Source: Bacteroidota bacterium (GTDB lineage: Bacteria; Bacteroidota; Bacteroidia; Bacteroidales; GCA-2748055). Taken from it: a stretch of DNA of 43,001 nt. The first letter of the stretch is position 1; each line of letters starts with the position of its first letter. Location: positions 1 to 43,001 of the forward strand of contig JAHEEC010000024.1 in NCBI GenBank assembly GCA_024640885.1, written 5' to 3'. Positions 1-9,773 of the stretch are shown in pieces. Position numbers and translations under genes: made by a program. The notes beneath the pieces were generated by a model that was not told the DNA's origin, searched no databases, and was given only the letters and a program-made list of their open reading frames with translations.

Positions 1-879
1 GAATTCCCGCCTGAATACCCGCGATGAGATCCCCCATTTGGAGAGAAAGATCCTTCGGCCGTTGTTTTTCCGGATCCTGGAAGTGGTCTTTGATCCAAAA
101 TGGTATACCAGGCTTGATCCCACTCCCCTGAACTCACGCACCCCGGCCAGGAGCAGTTTAAACGAGAGGTCCGGATCCGAATAGTGACCCGGACTGAATT
201 CCGTACTGAATCCCCCAACCAGGTCCCACAACTCCTTGTGAAGAACCACAGGGGGCCAGGTGGCCCCGGTCCAATCCTCCTTTTTCAACGTCCCGAGTTC
301 CCGCAGCAGATCCTCTTTTTTAAAAGATTCAGGATCCCTTCCAAAATCCCTGATGACCACACAGTTGTTCCCGGTATCCACCGGCTCGATCATGGTGGAG
401 GACAACATCCACATGACCGTTCCGAGCCCAGGGATTGCCTGGTGAAGCGCCTGGTCCCATCCTGGTAAGGCAACCATGTCATCATTCATATAGAGAAGGT
501 AATCTGACTTTGCCATGGACCTTGCCAGGTTGACACCATAGCAGATCCCCATATTCTCGGGGGAATGGATGTAATCCAGGTTTTCAGGGCAATGCGCCGT
601 GAGCCACTCCAGGGTCCCGTCGGATCCTTCGTTCACGAAAAGAATGATCTGGTGGGTAAGGGAGGAGTGCCGGTTAATGCTTTCGACACAGATCTTCAGG
701 TATTCGAGGTTGTTCCATGTGGGGATGAGGATTGAGAATGTGTATTCCCTCTGAGTTGACAGGTTATATCTGGTAAGGTTGTGCATCTCCCCGGTAATGG
801 CTCGGTCTCCTTTGATCCACTTAAAAGTAATGAATAATTGAAACCAATCTAAACAGGGCGAAAGATTCCCGTGGATCAT
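1..879 (-). CDS. Glycosyltransferase family 2, C-terminus cut by window edge
   Basis: The minus strand is open from the left edge to an ATG at 879 (293 codons present). The protein has an N-terminal stretch of about 45 residues, then the GT-A start SILIPTWNN, the nucleotide-sugar pocket motif ENMGICYGVN and the acidic metal-binding motif YMNDDM, which together identify a family 2 glycosyltransferase. Such enzymes transfer a sugar from a nucleotide donor, usually at the inner membrane for polysaccharide, LPS or protein glycans. The acceptor cannot be told. A later in-frame ATG lies at 786, but the frame upstream reads as protein and the 879 ATG has an AGGGA directly before it, so I prefer 879. 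The gene is divergent from the activase gene at 936, with 56 bases between. The last visible residues still resemble the end of the catalytic domain, so little is probably missing. Confidence 0.85.
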   Translation of the reverse strand, partial: MIHGNLSPCLDWFQLFITFKWIKGDRAITGEMHNLTRYNLSTQREYTFSILIPTWNNLEYLKICVESINRHSSLTHQIILFVNEGSDGTLEWLTAHCPENLDYIHSPENMGICYGVNLARSMAKSDYLLYMNDDMVALPGWDQALHQAIPGLGTVMWMLSSTMIEPVDTGNNCVVIRDFGRDPESFKKEDLLRELGTLKKEDWTGATWPPVVLHKELWDLVGGFSTEFSPGHYSDPDLSFKLLLAGVREFRGVGSSLVYHFGSKTTSRIRKNNGRRIFLSKWGISSRVFRREF

Positions 880-935
880 TCCCTGTAACCATATTTTTCA
901 ATAATTTTAATCACTGCCAATTATAAAGTGGATCC

Positions 936-3900
936 ATGCAAAAAACTAAAAAACCCGGACAGGGTTTAGTCCTTGGTATCGATGTGGGGTCTGTATCCAT
1001 CTCTGTGGTCTGCCTCGACCGGGAAGGGAAACTGGTGGCAGAGTCTTACGTGCTTCATCACGGGGACATCCGCTCTGCACTGGAAGGCCTTTTAAAATCC
1101 TATGACCCTGCTGATATTGTGGGAATTGCCAGCCCTTCGGGAAAAACCCATTTCCGGGAGTTGGTCCGGGTCTACGACCAGCAGGTTTCTATCATGGAAG
1201 GGTTATCTTACCTGGGGCTCCATGCGCGATCGGTGATCCATGTGGGAGCCGAGCGCTTTTTCCTGATTGAGCTTGACGGAGATGGAAATTATTTGCAAAC
1301 CAGCCACAGCTCCTCCTGTGCGGCAGGTACCGGCAGCTTCCTGGACCAGCAGGCCACCAGGCTGATGCTGAAGAACACAGCCCACCTCTCAGACATGGCC
1401 CTTCAGAACAAATCCCCCATCCCCGATATTGCAGCCAGGTGTTCGGTCTTTGCAAAGACCGACCTGATCCATGCGCAGCAAAAGGGGTATGGGATCGAAG
1501 CCATCTGTGACAGCCTCTGCAAGGGTCTGGCAGACAATATTGCAGATACACTTTTCAACAAATCGGTTCCCGAATCCCCCCTCTATATGTCCGGTGGTGT
1601 TTCCAAAAACAGATCGGTGGTCAGGCACCTGCAACGAACGGTGGGAAAAGAGATTATTGTTCATCCCCATTCCCATCACCTGCCTGCACTCGGGGCTGCA
1701 TGGCAGTTACTCAATGAAACAGGGATGGGATTGCCCGTGCCCGGGATTGACCTGAGAAACATCCTGGAGGAGAAAGGATCCCTGGATTACTACTACCAGC
1801 CCCTCGACCCGTTGGTCAACGGTGCCAGCCACAAAAGTATCGAGGAGCAATTCATATATACTCCTGTAAGGGCCGACCATACCGTGGATGTCCAGGTGGA
1901 CCTGTACAAGTCGGATTGCAGGGGAGCATCCGGGTTTTACCTGGGGATCGACGTGGGATCCACCAGTACCAAAGCGGTCCTGCTGCACGAAGAGGGTGAG
2001 GCTTTTGCAGGATTCTACACCTATACATCGGGACAACCTTTAAAGGCGGTACAGGCCTTGTTTGAGGCAATCGATCATCTCTCCGGCAGAATTGGCGTAA
2101 CTTTTGAGATTACGGCATGTGGAACCACTGGATCGGGAAGGAAATTTATCGGCAGCATCATCCGGGCCGACCAGGATGTGGATGAGATCACGGCCCATGC
2201 CCGTGCGGCTTTTGAACTCAACCCCCTCACAGATACCATCATCGAGATCGGGGGACAGGATGCCAAGTTTACCCAGATGAAGGATGGTGTGGTCACATTT
2301 TCCCACATGAATACCGTTTGTGCCGCAGGTACCGGAAGTTTCATAGAAGAGCTGGCGGGAAGGCTTGGTGTGGGTCTCCAGGATTATGAAAGGTTCGCAA
2401 TGGAGCGGCCCGCGCCCCTGGCAAGTGACCGGTGCACGGTATTCATGGAGCGGGATATTAACCAGTTGCTGAGCCTGGGGTATTCGGTGGAAGAGGTGTT
2501 GGCCACAGTGATCCATTCCGTACGCGAAAATTATTTGAAAAAGGTGGCCAGTGAGTCTCATATTGGCAACCACATCTGCTTTCAGGGTGCAACTGCAAAG
2601 AACAGGGCACTTGTGGCCGCCTTTGAACAACGCCTGGAAAAACCCATTTACGTCTCTGCCCTGTGCCACCTTACCGGCGCCCTTGGCACGGCACTGTTGT
2701 TGAAGGAGGAGCATAAGGGGACCTCGAATTTCCGGGGCCTGGAGCTCTACAAGCACTCCATTCCCGTGCAAACAGAAACCTGCGACCTGTGCCTCAACCA
2801 TTGTGCCATAAGTGTGGCCGGCATCAACGGGGAGAAGCAGGCATACGGCTTTCTCTGCGGCAGGGATTATGATACGAAGAAATTTGTGCAAAAAGGGAAT
2901 GGCGAATTTGAATTGCTCAAAGCCAGAATGAAGCTGAACCAGGCCCGACAGGGAAGACGGAAAGTGCGCCAAGGAGCGGGTCCTGTGATAGGCATTCCTG
3001 CCACATTGCACCTCCTGGAAGACCTGGCTTACTGGGAATCATTTTTCGGGGAGCTGGGAATTTCCCTCTTTTCCAGTCAGGGTTTCAAGGATTCGCTGAA
3101 GACCGGAAAGAAAATTGCCGGTGCAGAATTTTGTGCCCCCATTGATTCCATGTACGGACATGTGGCATTTCTTGCCGGTAAATGTGACTATATCTTTATG
3201 CCCGTATACCTTGAATCCAGGGTTAAATCAGGTCCTGCAGAACAAAATTTTTGTTATTATACCCAGTACAGCGCATCCCTGGCTTTCCTGGAGGGTGAAC
3301 ACGTGAGCGGGAAACTGGTGAGCCCCATGATCAACTTCAACAAAAGCGATGAACAGAATGGGAGGATCCTGCTCAACAGTCTGATGCAGATGGGATTTAA
3401 CGATTTTTCAGCCTCCCAGGTGTTAAGTGCGCTGAACAAGGCTGATTCGGATGCGGCAAGGCTCAAGCAGCAGTTGGAGGCGCTATATGAATCAACCCAG
3501 GTGCCCGGGGGAGAAATTTCAGTGGTACTGCTGGGAAGGCCCTATGTGGTCTTATCGGAAACATTGAATAAGGGAATTCCCGATATTTTTACCAGAATGG
3601 GGGTGACGGCATGGTACCAGGATATGCTGAAACATGACGGGCATCAGGATAAAGCCTTTGATCACCTGCTCAAGAAGATCCCCTGGTACTTTGCGTCGAA
3701 TATACTTCGGGCCGCCGAATTGATTTGCCGTACCAGAAACCAGTACCCGGTGCTTGTTACCGCCTTCAAATGTGCACCTGATTCATTCATCATTGAATAT
3801 TTCAAACAGTTGATGCATCTGTTCGGTAAGCCATACCTGATCATTCAGATCGACGAACACGACTCAAACGTGGGGTATGAAACCAGGATCGAGGCTGCCC

Positions 3901-5168
3901 TGAGATCCTTCCGGAACCATGCGCATGAAAATGAACACCTGCCGGCCCCGGACCTGGGAGCCATGCTGCCCCGGGTGGATAAGAAGCTGGACGGAAAGAC
4001 TTTACTGATGCCCAACTGGGATATGTTTGTAAGCCCCCTGGTGGTGGCCAACCTGAGAAGGGCTGGCATTGATGCACGGATCCTGGAAACCAATGAAATG
4101 ACCATCAGAAAAAGCATGGTTCATAATACAGGGCAGTGTCTTCCCATCAATATCATCGCGCAGAATTACATCGAGTATATTGAAAAACATGATCTTGATC
4201 CATCCAGGGCCATCCTCTGGATGACGGAGGGAAAGGTCACCTGTAACCTGAGACAATACCCTTTCTATATCAAACGCATCCTTGAACAGTATGGGAAAGG
4301 CATGGAGAAGGCAAGTGTCTATTCAGGTGAAATCACCCACAGGGAGCTTTCCATGGGGGTGACCTATTATGTCTATTTTGCGTATATGCTTGGAGGGCTC
4401 TTCAGGAAACTCTCCTGCCGCATCAGGCCCTATGAGCTGGTTACGGGTCAGACCGACCAGGTTTTTGACCGGGTTCACGAGATCCTGGTGGAGGCGCTTT
4501 CAGGAGAACGTTCCATTGAAGGGGCCATCAGGGATGGCATGAAGCTGGTGGACGGGATCGAATATGATAAGAGCAACAGGAAACCCCTGGTGGCCATTTT
4601 CGGAGACCTCTACGTAAGGGACAACGATGTGATGAACCAGGATCTGATCCGGGCCATCGAGAAGGCCGGAGGAGAGGCCCTGGTGACCCCTTATCACGAT
4701 TATACAAAGATTGTGATCGAAAATATTTTCCGCCGGGCCTACCAGCGCGGGGAACACGTGGAGACAAGTGTGAACAGGGTGATCCTCAATGTGCTCAAGT
4801 TTATGGATGACCGTTACTACAGACCCTTCAGCAAATACCTGGGACCGCCGGCGGTAATAAAACCCAAAGCACTGGAGAGGCGGCTGCGGGACTTCAATAT
4901 CACTCCCCTTCATTCCGGCGAGTCATATGACAATATCCTGAAGATCTTCTACATCATGGAGAATTATCCCCAGGTTTCCCTCTTTGTCCAGACCAATCCA
5001 TCCTTCTGTTGTGCGGCGCTGGTTACAGAGGCCATGACGCGCCAGATCCGCAAAATGACGGGGGTTCCCATAGTGACCATCACATATGACGGGACCAGTG
5101 ACCGGATGAATGATGTAATTGTTCCCTATATCCAGAAGAGCACGGAGAGGGCGCCTGCGTCATTGTGA
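936..5168 (+). CDS. Giant 2-hydroxyacyl-CoA dehydratase activase-like protein (two BadF/HgdC ATPase domains plus DUF2229-type region)
   Basis: This 1410-residue cytoplasmic protein contains two ASKHA-fold ATPase domains, each starting with GIDVGS (near residues 14 and 337). Each has the activase cysteine pair: C128 in CAAGTGSF with C169 in ARCSVF, and C462 in CAAGTGSF with C500 in DRCTVF. In the HgdC family two such subunits jointly hold one [4Fe-4S] cluster and use ATP to push an electron into a 2-hydroxyacyl-CoA dehydratase or benzoyl-CoA reductase. Here both halves are in one chain, so the bridging cluster could form within the molecule. A Cys-rich stretch follows (CDLCLNHC, then FLCGRD, near residues 615-650), then about 750 residues of the DUF2229 / 2-hydroxyacyl-CoA dehydratase-like type. 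Proteins of this length and layout are common in anaerobic Bacteroidota, but their substrate is not established. No separate dehydratase genes are next to it. Its end overlaps the convergent M61 gene by 9 bases. Confidence 0.9.
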   Translation: MQKTKKPGQGLVLGIDVGSVSISVVCLDREGKLVAESYVLHHGDIRSALEGLLKSYDPADIVGIASPSGKTHFRELVRVYDQQVSIMEGLSYLGLHARSVIHVGAERFFLIELDGDGNYLQTSHSSSCAAGTGSFLDQQATRLMLKNTAHLSDMALQNKSPIPDIAARCSVFAKTDLIHAQQKGYGIEAICDSLCKGLADNIADTLFNKSVPESPLYMSGGVSKNRSVVRHLQRTVGKEIIVHPHSHHLPALGAAWQLLNETGMGLPVPGIDLRNILEEKGSLDYYYQPLDPLVNGASHKSIEEQFIYTPVRADHTVDVQVDLYKSDCRGASGFYLGIDVGSTSTKAVLLHEEGEAFAGFYTYTSGQPLKAVQALFEAIDHLSGRIGVTFEITACGTTGSGRKFIGSIIRADQDVDEITAHARAAFELNPLTDTIIEIGGQDAKFTQMKDGVVTFSHMNTVCAAGTGSFIEELAGRLGVGLQDYERFAMERPAPLASDRCTVFMERDINQLLSLGYSVEEVLATVIHSVRENYLKKVASESHIGNHICFQGATAKNRALVAAFEQRLEKPIYVSALCHLTGALGTALLLKEEHKGTSNFRGLELYKHSIPVQTETCDLCLNHCAISVAGINGEKQAYGFLCGRDYDTKKFVQKGNGEFELLKARMKLNQARQGRRKVRQGAGPVIGIPATLHLLEDLAYWESFFGELGISLFSSQGFKDSLKTGKKIAGAEFCAPIDSMYGHVAFLAGKCDYIFMPVYLESRVKSGPAEQNFCYYTQYSASLAFLEGEHVSGKLVSPMINFNKSDEQNGRILLNSLMQMGFNDFSASQVLSALNKADSDAARLKQQLEALYESTQVPGGEISVVLLGRPYVVLSETLNKGIPDIFTRMGVTAWYQDMLKHDGHQDKAFDHLLKKIPWYFASNILRAAELICRTRNQYPVLVTAFKCAPDSFIIEYFKQLMHLFGKPYLIIQIDEHDSNVGYETRIEAALRSFRNHAHENEHLPAPDLGAMLPRVDKKLDGKTLLMPNWDMFVSPLVVANLRRAGIDARILETNEMTIRKSMVHNTGQCLPINIIAQNYIEYIEKHDLDPSRAILWMTEGKVTCNLRQYPFYIKRILEQYGKGMEKASVYSGEITHRELSMGVTYYVYFAYMLGGLFRKLSCRIRPYELVTGQTDQVFDRVHEILVEALSGERSIEGAIRDGMKLVDGIEYDKSNRKPLVAIFGDLYVRDNDVMNQDLIRAIEKAGGEALVTPYHDYTKIVIENIFRRAYQRGEHVETSVNRVILNVLKFMDDRYYRPFSKYLGPPAVIKPKALERRLRDFNITPLHSGESYDNILKIFYIMENYPQVSLFVQTNPSFCCAALVTEAMTRQIRKMTGVPIVTITYDGTSDRMNDVIVPYIQKSTERAPASL

Positions 5169-6701
5169 TCCGTTCAGCCAGCCCGATCTGATTTTTAGCT
5201 GTGGCTCGCTGGCCAGGGGGAGCTCCCTGACGGTGAAGGATGACCTGTCAAGTTCATAACCGGCATATCCGAGATATCTGTTAAAATCCAGTTCCCTTGT
5301 GGTGTATACATATTCAAAGATGTCATCCAGGTTGGTCCCGGCCGTTTCCTCGCACACCATCCGGAACTCATCCTCGGTAAATCCCCGGCCTTTTTCCCTG
5401 TAATATTCAGTGTACAACCTTCTCATCACATCATCCAGGGACCTGGAATTATCGGTGGCATGCCTGATTTCCAGGTCAAGAAACAATCCCACCAGGGGGC
5501 CCTTGTCATAATAGGATATGGTTTTATTGGCTCCATCACCCATACCCCCGAAAGGGCCATCCCGCCAGGTTTCATAACTTGCCTCTGCAAGCGTCTGAAC
5601 AAGCCTCCCGGGCCGGGTCTCGTTGGCCTTAATGTTGCGCTGGAATGCGCCAAGCAACTCCACCTCCTGGCACAGACCGGCACGCTTCATGATCAGGTAT
5701 TCATAATATACCGAGAGGCCCTCTGAAACCCACAGCATGTGGGTGCGGCTCCCGCCGATATAGTCAAATGGTCCCAGTTCAATGGGCCGGATCCGCTTCA
5801 CGTTGTAGGTGTGAAAATACTCATGGGCCAGGAAAAAGAGGACCCCCGTATATTGATCAGGTGTGCTGAGGTTGTTGCCGTTAAAACTTACAGTGGTGGA
5901 ATTTGCGTGCTCTATTCCCCCCCGCCCAGGGCCAATCCCGATAAAAGTGTAATGATCATAAGGGATATGGTCGAAGAGATCGGTGGCAACCTGCACAATT
6001 TTCTGCAGATCCCTGATGAGTGCCGGGCGGTCAAAATCACCCAGTTTGTAACCTGTAAAATAGTGTGGAACCCCTCTTACGGTGAAGGAGGGCAACTCTT
6101 CCAATTCCCCGATCAGCAAAGGGGAGTCATAGAGCACATCATAATTCCCGGCAATAAAAGTATTCTCCTGACCTTTAACCCGCTCCAACCCGGTTGCAAT
6201 ATCTTTCCATGACCCGGGGGGCTCAATGCGGACCGAAACCGGGGAGCCAATTTCTCCTTCAGGATAAAAAAACAATCCCCCGGGCACGATGTATCCCCTT
6301 TCCGGGTCCAGGTAAGGGGTGGCCACAAAGTTCCTTTCGGCAAGTACGTCGTACTCGACCGTGAGGGATGCGACATACCTGTCAGTGTTCCAGCGATACT
6401 GCTCCTTCTGAACCAAACCAACGGGCTCCCCTTTCCCGTCAAAGGCTTTCAGGTTGCTCACATTTTCTGCAAAATCAAGGATCTGATAATAGCCCGGGGT
6501 CCAGGTGGGCATGACCAGGCTGACCGAGGAGTCCTCGAGCCCGGTGCAGAGCATGGTAACCTGGAACGTGTGGCTGTTTGGATTTTCCATGGAGACAGAA
6601 AAGGAAATATCCTGTCCGGCACACAGGATAAAGTGGCCTGACACCATTGTTGCTGCTGCGAAAAGCAAAAGCCGCCTGGTTGTTTTTTTGCGATATTCCA
6701 T
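5160..6701 (-). CDS. M61-family metallo-aminopeptidase (glycyl aminopeptidase-like), no PDZ domain
   Basis: The 513-residue exported protein has an N-terminal hydrophobic signal ending near residue 28 (LCAGQ). It has a beta-rich M61 N-domain to about residue 190 and then the catalytic domain. The zinc motif HEYFH is at 293-297, the third ligand is probably E327 in SEGLS, and the family motif GGIEHANS is at 261-268. Characterised M61 enzymes remove N-terminal amino acids, preferring Gly or Ala. Family members usually carry a C-terminal PDZ domain and run to about 600 residues. This one stops about 30 residues after the catalytic domain, so the PDZ is absent. It is the last gene of the minus-strand run, 3 bases after the GH2 gene. 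Its stop overlaps the convergent activase gene. Family is secure; substrate is unknown. Confidence 0.9.
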   Translation of the reverse strand: MEYRKKTTRRLLLFAAATMVSGHFILCAGQDISFSVSMENPNSHTFQVTMLCTGLEDSSVSLVMPTWTPGYYQILDFAENVSNLKAFDGKGEPVGLVQKEQYRWNTDRYVASLTVEYDVLAERNFVATPYLDPERGYIVPGGLFFYPEGEIGSPVSVRIEPPGSWKDIATGLERVKGQENTFIAGNYDVLYDSPLLIGELEELPSFTVRGVPHYFTGYKLGDFDRPALIRDLQKIVQVATDLFDHIPYDHYTFIGIGPGRGGIEHANSTTVSFNGNNLSTPDQYTGVLFFLAHEYFHTYNVKRIRPIELGPFDYIGGSRTHMLWVSEGLSVYYEYLIMKRAGLCQEVELLGAFQRNIKANETRPGRLVQTLAEASYETWRDGPFGGMGDGANKTISYYDKGPLVGLFLDLEIRHATDNSRSLDDVMRRLYTEYYREKGRGFTEDEFRMVCEETAGTNLDDIFEYVYTTRELDFNRYLGYAGYELDRSSFTVRELPLASEPQLKIRSGWLNGSQ

Positions 6702-6704
6702 ATT

Positions 6705-9700
6705 TTATTTTCGACCGGTTTCCGTGAGCGGATTATAAAAAGCCGACTCTTTCATGTTGAACGCTTTGTACTCTAAAAGGGCCCCTCCATGGTCGGAATG
6801 CACACCGCCCGATACTGCCACGCTCCTCTTTTCTCCGGGCAGCAGGGTGAGATAGTTATCCGACCAGATCGAAGGCAGGAGTTCCAGCCTGGTGAGGGGA
6901 TCCACCATTTTAAGTTCCACCATCAAAGCCACCGAATTGCCTTTGTTTTCCAGGGTAAAACCATGCGTGCCCACTTCCCCGGTAAGCTCATCCTCCGATG
7001 AAATGACAATATGAGGTTCCGGCAGTTGATTCAGCATGCTGAAATCCTTTTCGCCGCTGAGCCAGTAGATATTGTCTGCGAGGACCTGGCCATGCGCTTC
7101 AGTCAATTCAAGTTTCAGAAAGCAGAGTTTCCCCGTTACCGGCACGGGATCCTGCAGGGCGATTGTGGAACTCTTTTGCAGGTCCATGGTTTGTGAAATA
7201 CTCCAGATCCTTTCCATATCAACTCCATACAGCGAGGCCCTGAGAGTGGCCTGCGGGTAGGATTGGTATGCGGCGTTCACCACCTCCACTGCCATGCGGT
7301 TCCGGTTGAACTGCACGCATATGGGGGCTGCGGCTTTTTTTACTCCATAATAGCCCGCATGGGCCTGCAGGTACCAGTCATAGACCTGCCAGGTCATGCT
7401 GGGCCAGCTGGAATTGGATTTCCATAGAAGGATGCCGCTGGAGTTTTCCCAAAGCTGGCTGCTGATGGCTTCAATGCTGGCCCTGTATACGTCATAATTG
7501 AGAAGCTGGCATTTATCCAGGTACCTCTTTGCATCTTCGGTTGAGGATGAGTCAATGGGACCATAATATGAGCGTACAATGTTGTCGTAGGATGAGAACT
7601 TTCGGAGGTCCCGCCCCGGCCAGTCATTGGCGTCATGGTAGGCCCATACCCCGTCCAGCGGAAAACGGCCAGGCATGAAGTTTTTCCCCAGATCGGGCAT
7701 AAACTTTTTCACGCTTTCAAATACAGGGACCCCGCTGGGCCCTATTTCGCTGCTGAAACCATTCAGTTTCGGATCGGTAAAATATGCATCCGGTTCAATG
7801 GTGTGGTAGGGCCCACCGCCGTGGAGGCCATCACCGTTGGATATCCTGAGGAAATGCCTGGAATCCCTGCCATCATAAGCGGGAAGGATGTCGTTCACAA
7901 TGAGGCCCTCGCGGGGATTGGGTCCTTCGTTGCCACTGCTCCATATGACCAGTGAGGGATGGTTCCTGTATCTCTTGACGATGCTGATGGTGGCTTTGGC
8001 AAAAAGTGCACTGTCGGGCCTGTAACCAGGCCTGTTCCTGAAGGTGCCCCAGTAGTCGTTGAGAAAGTCCTGCCACAGCATGATCCCGTGCTGGTCGGCT
8101 GCATCGTAGAAGGCCTCTGGCGGCGCTCCTGTGGGCCCCCAGATCCTCAACATGTTCAGGTTTGCGTTTTTTGTGAGCAGGATTTCATTTATATACCTTG
8201 CTGTGTTCCAGTTCAGCGTCATGTCCAGCACCCAGTTCCCTCCCTTGCAATAGATGTCACGCCCATTGATGGTATAGACCCTCTCCCTGGGCCCCAAATA
8301 GGTGCCCACCTCTCGTATCCCAAACCTGGTTTGCCCGGAGGCCCTTTCACCCTCACCGGTGATGGCACTTATGGTGAGGTTATACAGGTTGGGTTTTCCA
8401 TACCCATTGGGCCACCAGAGTACCGGTTCCTCCAGATGCAACTCGGACATGTTCCCCTTATTCCACAAGATCTCCAGGGTATCCCCTGGCCCGATGGAGA
8501 AGCGCTGCTTCAGGATCACCGGATCACCCTTCCCGGTGAGGGTCCCATTAAGGATTCCCTGTTTTGCATGATCCGAATGGTTCACGAGATCCATCGAAAT
8601 TGTAATGTCTGCGGAGGAGGTATCCGGCAGAGGCAGATCGGACGTCACATAGAGATTCTCCAATTCGATCTGATCGGTGGCATGGAGATAAATATCCTCA
8701 GTAATGCCCATGTCACGGTCCCTTACTGCGGGGATCCAGTCCCAACCCAGTACATCCCATTTGGTGTAGTCCTTGCTCAGGAGCCCGTCAGCCATGTTGG
8801 TACCCGGACTGGCAAGCGGGGTCAGGGGCGGGTCCGCGGGTTCACCGGGGTGATCGGGTGGGTAGATTGCGATGGCCAGTACATTGGATTCGTTCTGAAA
8901 CACCAGTGAAGTGACATCAAACCTGAAGCGGCGTTCCATGCCGACCACTTCTGCGGTATCGGCCAGCTGTTTCCCATTGAGCCAGACATCGGCCCTGTAA
9001 TTGATCTCACCCAGGGTCAGCCAGATCTTCCTGTGGTTGTACTCAGGCCCGATCGTGAATACCTTCCGGTACCAGTAGGGCTCTTTCCATGGATTTTTAC
9101 CCGGAATATGGCTGTATTTCAACAGGTCATATTTTTCGTTGAAATGATCATCACAATCGGGGATCCTCATGTTATTGGTCCCCACATAAGGGTTGGGATA
9201 CAACCCGTTTCGAACCAGTGCCGTAAGCGCCGTGGAGGGGATGCTGGTGGAACTCCACTCGTTTGTGTTCAACGCCTTGCCCGAGATGACCGACCCATCC
9301 TTTCCAGCCAGCTCTGACGAGCGCATCCTCCAATCCTCCCGAAGGAGTAACGCACCTGGGGGCAATGGGGCGAGGGGCCCGTCTTCTACATAGAATTCAA
9401 ATGTATCGCTGGAGGCTTCCTGCGTCCCATGAACGGCCACCACATGCCACTGATGCTTTCCATAGGACATGGGGAATGGAATATACCAGTGCCTGGGAGG
9501 AATCACGGTATCCATCAGGATTCCGTCGATCCACACCAGGTATGCATCACAATCCACGGATTGCCAGGAGAATACCGGCGCGTGATCGGCAATCCTGGTC
9601 TGATGGCCGGGTTTGAAGAGATCAAATCCTGATCCGGGATCCACGGAATAAACGGCTTCGCTCCAGATTAAGCACAAAAGCAGGAGTGCGGGCTTCACAT

Positions 9701-9722
9701 TGTAAGATCTGTATGGAACCAT
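6705..9722 (-). CDS. Exported glycoside hydrolase family 2, beta-mannosidase / exo-beta-glucosaminidase-like
   Basis: The 1005-residue protein has a signal peptide (cleavage probably after VYS near residue 27). An extra Ig-like domain follows to about residue 112, then the GH2 sugar-binding domain, beta-sandwiches and a TIM barrel. The motif YPNPYVGTNNMRIPD near residues 175-190 is typical of the mannosidase / exo-glucosaminidase branch of GH2. The acid/base is probably E599 in SSGNEG and the nucleophile E659 in FSSEIG. C-terminal Ig-like domains complete it. It should release non-reducing-end beta-mannose or beta-glucosamine in the periplasm. The true exo-glucosaminidases I recall lack the usual NE acid/base, so a mannosidase-like activity is somewhat more likely. 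It lies 51 bases after the PD40 gene and 3 bases before the M61 gene, so it is almost certainly co-transcribed with both. Confidence 0.88.
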   Translation of the reverse strand: MVPYRSYNVKPALLLLCLIWSEAVYSVDPGSGFDLFKPGHQTRIADHAPVFSWQSVDCDAYLVWIDGILMDTVIPPRHWYIPFPMSYGKHQWHVVAVHGTQEASSDTFEFYVEDGPLAPLPPGALLLREDWRMRSSELAGKDGSVISGKALNTNEWSSTSIPSTALTALVRNGLYPNPYVGTNNMRIPDCDDHFNEKYDLLKYSHIPGKNPWKEPYWYRKVFTIGPEYNHRKIWLTLGEINYRADVWLNGKQLADTAEVVGMERRFRFDVTSLVFQNESNVLAIAIYPPDHPGEPADPPLTPLASPGTNMADGLLSKDYTKWDVLGWDWIPAVRDRDMGITEDIYLHATDQIELENLYVTSDLPLPDTSSADITISMDLVNHSDHAKQGILNGTLTGKGDPVILKQRFSIGPGDTLEILWNKGNMSELHLEEPVLWWPNGYGKPNLYNLTISAITGEGERASGQTRFGIREVGTYLGPRERVYTINGRDIYCKGGNWVLDMTLNWNTARYINEILLTKNANLNMLRIWGPTGAPPEAFYDAADQHGIMLWQDFLNDYWGTFRNRPGYRPDSALFAKATISIVKRYRNHPSLVIWSSGNEGPNPREGLIVNDILPAYDGRDSRHFLRISNGDGLHGGGPYHTIEPDAYFTDPKLNGFSSEIGPSGVPVFESVKKFMPDLGKNFMPGRFPLDGVWAYHDANDWPGRDLRKFSSYDNIVRSYYGPIDSSSTEDAKRYLDKCQLLNYDVYRASIEAISSQLWENSSGILLWKSNSSWPSMTWQVYDWYLQAHAGYYGVKKAAAPICVQFNRNRMAVEVVNAAYQSYPQATLRASLYGVDMERIWSISQTMDLQKSSTIALQDPVPVTGKLCFLKLELTEAHGQVLADNIYWLSGEKDFSMLNQLPEPHIVISSEDELTGEVGTHGFTLENKGNSVALMVELKMVDPLTRLELLPSIWSDNYLTLLPGEKRSVAVSGGVHSDHGGALLEYKAFNMKESAFYNPLTETGRK

Positions 9723-9773
9723 GATGAATCGTTTTGAAGGAGGCCGTCCATGGCGGGTCGTGAACCGTTTGGG

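Noticed and set aside
184-468. 94-codon plus-strand open frame near the left edge
   Set aside because: It is a shadow of the truncated glycosyltransferase on the minus strand, which has intact GT-A motifs.
2040-3011. 323-codon open frame antisense to the activase gene
   Set aside because: It lies wholly inside a well-supported coding sequence and lacks recognisable motifs.
7959-8909. 316-codon open frame antisense to the GH2 gene
   Set aside because: It overlaps the catalytic core of a clear GH2 enzyme; composition is Pro/Gly/Val-rich, as in shadow frames.
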